NCBI GenBank assembly: GCA_947525975.1
Contig: CANNVE010000010.1
Coordinates: forward strand, 31,942 to 95,941
Length of the DNA stretch: 64,000 bases
Direction of reading: 5' to 3'
From: an uncultured Muribaculaceae bacterium
GTDB lineage: Bacteria; Bacteroidota; Bacteroidia; Bacteroidales; Muribaculaceae
This document shows, in pieces, positions 59,967-64,000 of the stretch. The notes beneath the pieces are model-generated. The model searched no databases. It was not told the DNA's origin and was given only the letters and a program-made list of their open reading frames with translations. The position numbers and the translations under genes were made by a program. Each line of letters opens with the position of its first letter. Position 1 is the first letter of the stretch.

Positions 59967-61148
59967 CTAAAGTAATTCGTTTAATTTGTTTTCAGCCTGA
60001 GGATTATTGCATTTCTCCGCAGCGAGCGTGAAATAGCGGATTGCCTTTTTCAAATCGGGATGTACGCCAAGCCCATTGAGATGCATGTCGCCGAGTTCGT
60101 ATAAGGCTGTTCCGATGCCGGCGACCTGATGCTTGAAACCTCGACCATTGACGCGCTCGGCTATACGCTGATATTCAAGCATAGCCTTTTCATAGTCCTG
60201 CTTGCCGCCGATGCCGTTTTTGTAGCATCCGGCAAGATTCAAAGTCGCTGTGATTTCGCCAACATCCGCACCTTTCCGATACCATTTGCGGGCCGCCTCA
60301 TCGTCCTGCATGGCACCATTGCCATATCGGCAGGCATCTCCTATTCGCGCAAAGGCCTCGTGCCAATTCAGTTTTGCGGCTTTCTTGAAACACGTAAACG
60401 CCTTTTTCTCATCACCCGAATCGCGATAGGCAATGCCCATTTTATAATAGGCTTCTGCCTTGAAGAAGTCGTCACAGCCGCTGTCAGTTATATCTCTATA
60501 CAGTCTTATGGCTTGCCGCAGACCCCGCTCATCATCTTCGTCCGAGAAGCAATCCAACAGCGCCTCCGGCACGCCCTCGGCATAGAGAAGCACGTCGGCA
60601 AGGTTCATTTTATCCACAAAGTTGCCCTTTGCAGCCTTTGACGTCAATATCTCAATCCATCGGTCATGCCATTTCCGCGCGTTTTCAAGACGTTCTTCGG
60701 GATTTATGTCATCAGGGCAATCCTCAACATACAGATTCATCAATGACTTGGCTGCATCAGCCGAACCCTTGTCGGCCTTCGATGCCAATAGGTCGAACCA
60801 TCGCTTGTGCCATTCCAGAATCAACGCCTTTCGTCGCTCTGCATCTATTCCGTCGGGGCAATCGCTGCGGTATATCTCCAGGATGAGCATGGCGGCTTCA
60901 GCATTGCCGTTGTCCGCAGCCTTATCAAACCAATGGATGGCTTTCCGATTGTCGCACCCGTCATGATACCCCCACGAATAATATTCTCCGAGAAGCATTT
61001 GTGCCTTTGCATCGCCCTGCTCGGCAGCAGGCGTTAATGCATTGACCGCTTTCCGAGCAGAGACGGAATCACCCTTTCCGGCATGACATTTGATGAATTG
61101 CCGGATGATTTTGAAATATTCCGACAAGCCGTTGTTAGTTGCGTTCAT
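59967..61148 (-). CDS. Sel1-repeat protein, first copy
   Basis: The 393-residue protein has at least six Sel1 repeats (AQMLLGEYYSWGYHDG, IHWFDKAADNGNAEAAMLILEIYR, TCFKKAAKLNWHEAFARIGDACRYGNG, LNLAGCYKNGIGGKQDYEKAM). It starts the operon with DUF4375 and the second Sel1 gene; the GNAT gene ends 15 bases upstream. It is cytoplasmic by lack of signal peptide. The tandem Sel1 pair probably arose by duplication. Confidence 0.85.
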   Translation of the reverse strand: MNATNNGLSEYFKIIRQFIKCHAGKGDSVSARKAVNALTPAAEQGDAKAQMLLGEYYSWGYHDGCDNRKAIHWFDKAADNGNAEAAMLILEIYRSDCPDGIDAERRKALILEWHKRWFDLLASKADKGSADAAKSLMNLYVEDCPDDINPEERLENARKWHDRWIEILTSKAAKGNFVDKMNLADVLLYAEGVPEALLDCFSDEDDERGLRQAIRLYRDITDSGCDDFFKAEAYYKMGIAYRDSGDEKKAFTCFKKAAKLNWHEAFARIGDACRYGNGAMQDDEAARKWYRKGADVGEITATLNLAGCYKNGIGGKQDYEKAMLEYQRIAERVNGRGFKHQVAGIGTALYELGDMHLNGLGVHPDLKKAIRYFTLAAEKCNNPQAENKLNELL

Positions 61149-61163
61149 ATATGGCAGACTCTT

Positions 61164-61619
61164 TTAAACCAATGTCAAATGATAAATTCTGGTTTTCTCA
61201 CCCCACGGATGATAGCAATAGCCTATGAAATCGAAACCGAACCGCTCATAGAGTCCGATATGGTCGGTACACAGATACAAGTTTTTGAACCCGAGCAGTC
61301 CCGCATCATTTGCCGTATGTTCAATAAGCATTTTGCCGCAACCATTGCCACGGCAATCCTCCTCGACATATAGCGCTGCCAACCATGGGTATAGATCCAT
61401 TCGGGAATTGAAATCATTTGTCACCAATCCGGCACAACCGATTATTCTGTCGCCATCGACCAAGAGATACCACTGTGGCAGAGGATTGGCAGCATCTATG
61501 CAATGACGCATACAATCGTCGTAGACAGCCATAGAATCCTCCGTAGCCCACTTCTCTTGAAAGTAGGCTATTGCCCGTTCGAGGTATTCCGGATTCTTTC
61601 TCAATGATATTATTTCCAT
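61164..61619 (-). CDS. GNAT family N-acetyltransferase
   Basis: The 151-residue protein has the acetyl-CoA motif [21 protein letters not shown] (RGNGCG loop) and the C-terminal [19 protein letters not shown], typical of aminoglycoside-type small GNATs. It lies 15 bases upstream of the first Sel1 gene. Its start overlaps the reading frame of the HxlR remnant in another frame. Confidence 0.85.
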   Translation of the reverse strand: MEIISLRKNPEYLERAIAYFQEKWATEDSMAVYDDCMRHCIDAANPLPQWYLLVDGDRIIGCAGLVTNDFNSRMDLYPWLAALYVEEDCRGNGCGKMLIEHTANDAGLLGFKNLYLCTDHIGLYERFGFDFIGYCYHPWGEKTRIYHLTLV

Positions 61620-61872
61620 ATAAATTCGTTTTATTATTTCTGTTTTCCATTATCCGGTCGAAATTTTCGCGTCCCCGGTCAATCAGTGCTTGAACGTGCG
61701 GAAGCAATGTGCGGCCTAAGTCAGTGATTGAATATTCCACACGAGGCGGCACATCCGGGTAAAGCTGACGCTCGATTATGCCGTCCGTTGTGAGTTGCTT
61801 CAACACCTGCGACAGCACTTTTTCAGGCACGGACGGAATCTTGCGGTATAGTTCGTTACAAAATTTCTTTAA
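61414..61872 (-). pseudogene. HxlR-family regulator, 5'-truncated
   Basis: From 61872 leftwards the minus strand reads LKKFCNELYRKIPSVPEKVLSQ, LKQLTTDGIIERQLYPDVPPRVEYSITDLGRTLL and then [15 protein letters not shown], the C-terminal two-thirds of an HxlR winged-helix regulator. The frame is cut by a TAA at 61873-61875 just before the homology; the N-terminal helix and start codon are missing. The reading frame also runs on without a stop where HxlR proteins normally end, into the GNAT gene in another frame. It cannot be translated from an ATG as a whole regulator. Confidence 0.75.
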
Positions 61873-61875
61873 TTA

Positions 61876-61947
61876 GCGAGTGAGCCGAGAGCGCAAGTCG
61901 GCGAAGCCGGTGCGCGGTGCAAAGCACTCGGACTTACCGCAAAGTTA
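61876..61947 (-). other. promoter plus GC-rich structured leader before HxlR fragment
   Basis: TAACTTTG on the minus strand (plus 61940-61947) is a canonical -7 element. The next 65-70 bases fold: GAGTG pairs with CACTC, GCGC with GCGC, and GGC-TTC-GCC is an inner hairpin. It runs directly into the truncated HxlR frame. The leader is unlike that at 52969 in sequence but alike in layout. Confidence 0.55.
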
Positions 61948-62040
61948 GCGAAAATCGTTGAGATATGATATATCCTGAACTACATTTCATGGGGCAGGTG
62001 AGGCGACCGCCATACGAGGCAAACTCGCAGTTGCTCCAAA

Positions 62041-62250
62041 TCACATCGGGCTGCGCATGGCACAAGTGCAAATTTTGAAGCCTGTATCATGGCACACCAT
62101 TCCGTATGTCTCCCTTGTCGGGGGGGGGAGAATAGAGAAGCCTTGCAACATGCCGATGAATCTGTCACCAAAACCGTCAAGTTTTTTGTTGAACCTGGTC
62201 TCCAGCTCCGTAATCATACGGCATATGATTTTGAATTCTGCTGATGTCAT
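62041..62250 (-). CDS. small hypothetical protein, possibly mobile-element debris
   Basis: A 69-codon frame starts TSAEFKIICRMITELETRFNKKLDGFGDRFIG, a plausible coiled helix, and becomes cysteine- and histidine-containing and irregular after about residue 40. The open frame extends 14 codons upstream without an ATG (KHVINPESE). The neighbourhood lacks genes. It may be the start of a lost accessory gene. Confidence 0.3.
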   Translation of the reverse strand: MTSAEFKIICRMITELETRFNKKLDGFGDRFIGMLQGFSILPPPTRETYGMVCHDTGFKICTCAMRSPM

Positions 62251-62806
62251 TTCACTTTCGGGATTGATAACGTGTTTAACTTCGACGCTTTAGACGCCAT
62301 CAGGCTCGTTAAAATGTCGCCGATTTTTCGTATTTTGTCGCAGTTACGTCTTTGTAACTAATTAAGCATCAGGAAACTAAATGCGTTTCTGGCACTATTT
62401 TGGCACTAAACACCCTTTTGAAAAAGTCAGTGCCACGTTAGTGCCAAAACTATGTCTGGAGAGGTCTGATTTCAGTCTTATTTCCGTCCTGAACCGGAAA
62501 GGATTAGACATAAAAACCTCAGAACTGCTTGACAGTCCGAGGTTTGTCTGATACTTTCCGATTTTGGTCGGGTATCGCAAGTGGAGCTGGAGGGACTTGT
62601 CCCTAACACTCCAAATATAGCCATATCAGATAGTTGACTATCGCCTATTTTCTTTTGAAACGATTTGGTGACAAATCTCAGATTGGTGCTTTGTCTTCCG
62701 CGACCCTGACTTCTCAGCGGTCTAACCGTATTGCGAATTTAGCGAATTTCGGACACATACACAAGTCCGAGGGTTCGTTTTAGCGTTTAATAACATCATC
62801 AAATCT
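62251..62806. other. gene-free stretch with repeats
   Basis: No gene is visible. TTGGCACTA/GTGCCA strings recur at about 62389-62450 (CTGGCACTATTTTGGCACTAA, then GTGCCACGTTAGTGCCAAAA), the kind of short repeats seen ahead of integrase genes in conjugative elements. GGGACTTGTCCC near 62593 is a short palindrome. No integrase frame follows. Confidence 0.4.
62513..62545 (-). terminator. terminator downstream of the XRE gene
   Basis: On the minus strand AAACCTCGGACTGTCAAGCA-type stem (arms AACCTC/GAGGTT with inner ACTG/CAGT) is followed by TTTTTA. It would end the XRE/toxin-type transcript. Confidence 0.65.
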
Positions 62807-63115
62807 CTAACGCACGGCGAATGCCGGTTCAAGAATCTGCAATCCAAGAGCCGATTCAATCTTGAAGATTGTTTCGATACTTAGGTTCTCCGAGCCTTTG
62901 AGTACCCGGGATATGTATTGCTGTGAACAGCCCATACGCTCGGCGACAGCTTTCTGGGTTATCCCCAGTTCCTCCATCTTGTCAAGCATCATCATGGCTA
63001 TTTTTTGAGAATAACGCAGCCACTCTTTGTTCGCCTGACGCTCCATAGCCCTCTCTCTCCAACGGGATGGAGTTGAAGATCTGTGGGCAGACAGTTTGTC
63101 TTGTAACTCTTTCAT
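62807..63115 (-). CDS. XRE-family helix-turn-helix antitoxin-type regulator
   Basis: The 102-residue protein has a C-terminal XRE/HTH-3 domain: ITQKAVAERMGCSQQYISRVLKGSENLSIETIFKIESALG. The N-terminal 45 residues are basic and helical. It is separated by 11 bases from the upstream gene and probably acts as its antitoxin and autorepressor, binding the palindrome at 63717-63736. Confidence 0.85.
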   Translation of the reverse strand: MKELQDKLSAHRSSTPSRWRERAMERQANKEWLRYSQKIAMMMLDKMEELGITQKAVAERMGCSQQYISRVLKGSENLSIETIFKIESALGLQILEPAFAVR

Positions 63116-63126
63116 AGCCTTTATAA

Positions 63127-63675
63127 TTAAAGTTCTGCAATATATTCTATGAAACTCTCATCGTCAATAATTTTCTCATCCAGAAGAAAATTTCTGACTT
63201 TCTCTATCTTGGCAAGTTCCAAAGCGGTGTGTTCTCGCTCCTGCATCGTAGCAGTAAGTTTTATCGCACCTCCGGTAACAACATACACTCCCTTTGCCAG
63301 TTTGATGGCGTATATTCTCAACCAAGACGACCGTCCTACAAGATTTTTCAGTCGAGCTTTTTCTTTGCCCAACAAACACTCCGCGATACGGCTGTTGCTC
63401 AATGGTCGGAATATCAAATCCAGATTTGCCTCAGGGGATATGTCCATCATGATTGCTTCAAGTTTTTCGCTGTCGTCAATTGTGCGGCCTATGGCATCAT
63501 TGATATTTGTGATCTTGAAATAACTCTCCAAGTCCTTGGAATTGGCTTTGAAAAAACTCCGCAGCCAAGCCACGTCATTCCATTGGTCAAACAGAGAATA
63601 CAGGATGTTATCCTCATCTCCATCATATCTGACCGCCCAAAGCCGTCCATCTTCAGTTATATCGTCAAAAGTCAT
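63127..63675 (-). CDS. toxin-type partner of the XRE gene (HigB-like context)
   Basis: The 182-residue protein begins RLWAVRYDGDEDNILYSLFDQW and contains SWLRIYAIKLAKGVYVVTGGAIKLT, MQEREHTALELAKIEKVRNFL and a final SFIEYIAEL. This matches a Bacteroidetes family found upstream of XRE genes with RelE/HigB-like central pattern (RIYAIKL..G.Y..TGGAIK). It is longer than classical RelE proteins. Start chosen as MTFDDITEDGR because the earlier ATG would overlap the promoter. Toxicity is inferred from context. Confidence 0.65.
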   Translation of the reverse strand: MTFDDITEDGRLWAVRYDGDEDNILYSLFDQWNDVAWLRSFFKANSKDLESYFKITNINDAIGRTIDDSEKLEAIMMDISPEANLDLIFRPLSNSRIAECLLGKEKARLKNLVGRSSWLRIYAIKLAKGVYVVTGGAIKLTATMQEREHTALELAKIEKVRNFLLDEKIIDDESFIEYIAEL

Positions 63676-63691
63676 ATCTTTTATTTTTCTG

Positions 63692-63736
63692 CAAAGATAC
63701 AAAATCTTTATATTACATACAACTTATAGGTTGTAT
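63692..63736 (-). promoter_or_regulatory. promoter and palindromic operator of the toxin-antitoxin-type pair
   Basis: TATCTTTG on the minus strand (plus 63692-63699) is the -7 element. Upstream, ATACAAC-TTATAG-GTTGTAT (63717-63736) is a perfect 7-bp inverted repeat near the -33 position, the expected site for autorepression by the XRE protein. Confidence 0.65.
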
Positions 63737-64000
63737 TTGTTTTGCCGTAGTATAATTTTTATGTCAATTGGCCTGTTCTAAGCGTGTCATCCCCTTGCTT
63801 TAGATGAAAGCCTCAATGACAACAGTACGACTGCTTTTGACGTTTGCGCGATTAAATTCTTTATCTCAGATGCCATACTGTCATAAATAATAGTACAAAA
63901 TCAGAGACTATATAAAGAACCTCCAATCTAATCCATCTTTTCACATGAAAGCGGTGAGAGACGGAGCGGTCTTCAGTGTTGTCGGCGCAATGCCGTCAAA
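63737..64000. other. gene-free stretch to the window end
   Basis: No frame of interest and no RNA gene is visible. The sequence is AT-rich in its first half and becomes GC-richer near the end, where a gene may begin outside the window. Confidence 0.4.

Noticed and set aside
62583..62612. tRNA-like string GTGGAGCTGGAGGGACTTG
   Set aside because: It resembles part of a tRNA T-arm and acceptor end but cannot form a cloverleaf; at most a fragment or attachment-site remnant.

Overview
The window looks like the chromosome of a gut-type member of the Bacteroidales, possibly Muribaculaceae; the family is a guess. The evidence is promoters of the Bacteroidetes form TAnnTTTG with no Shine-Dalgarno sequences, a BtuG-like cobalamin lipoprotein, four-helix-bundle (S23) genes, TPR-membrane-HTH regulators and an aryl-polyene/flexirubin-type gene cluster.

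Layout. 1-5.7 kb is a visibly AT-richer accessory block: the end of a WYL regulator, a run of very small genes (two membrane proteins, an acidic peptide, two zinc ribbons), an EcsC-like protein overlapping a WHE-type HNH/Endo VII nuclease, and several unassigned proteins, one with an acyl-carrier-like pattern. 5.8-10.7 kb holds transport genes: split LysO, a GNAT, a Bcr/CflA pump, an AraC regulator and a nucleoside-type MFS carrier. 10.7-33.0 kb is one long minus-strand transcription unit of about 21 genes. It reads from a canonical promoter (33012-33043) through FabG, ketosynthases, three ACPs, hotdog dehydratases, thioesterase, O-methyltransferase, LpxL-like and PlsC-fused acyltransferases, GT2, LolA-like carrier, MMPL exporter, FAD oxidoreductase, esterase, AMP-ligase and methyltransferase to a TonB receptor and a terminator. 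This is an aryl-polyene-type lipid pathway: ligase and ACP load an aromatic starter, KS/KR/DH elongate and dehydrate, and GT/acyltransferases, LolA and MMPL attach and export. No aromatic ammonia lyase is present.

33-37 kb is a btuG-btuB cobalamin uptake pair split by an S23 gene lying between two inverted heptamer arrays, followed by two tandem tRNA-Lys(CUU) genes. 37.4-41.5 kb has gdhA and a redox operon (msrAB, CPHC thioredoxin, VKOR protein, a 51-codon peptide). 41.6-46.6 kb is a TolC-HlyD-ABC2-ABC2 efflux operon without an ATPase, followed by a convergent Fur regulator. 47-50 kb has a hexapeptide acetyltransferase, gene debris (an RND pump tail), an SDR and a HAD phosphatase.

50-58 kb has two TPR-membrane-HTH regulators, each beside a TonB-related outer-membrane gene. 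58-61.6 kb is an operon of two paralogous Sel1 proteins, a DUF4375-type protein and two small proteins, with a GNAT upstream. 61.4-64 kb contains a truncated HxlR gene, sequence debris, and an XRE/toxin-type pair with a palindromic operator.

The most unusual signals are the S23 gene bracketed by inverted heptamer arrays (with a second, cargo-free inverted heptamer array inside the aryl-polyene operon), and two places where an intact promoter plus a GC-rich structured leader runs straight into the 3' fragment of a regulator gene (AraC at 52.8-53.0 kb, HxlR at 61.4-61.9 kb).
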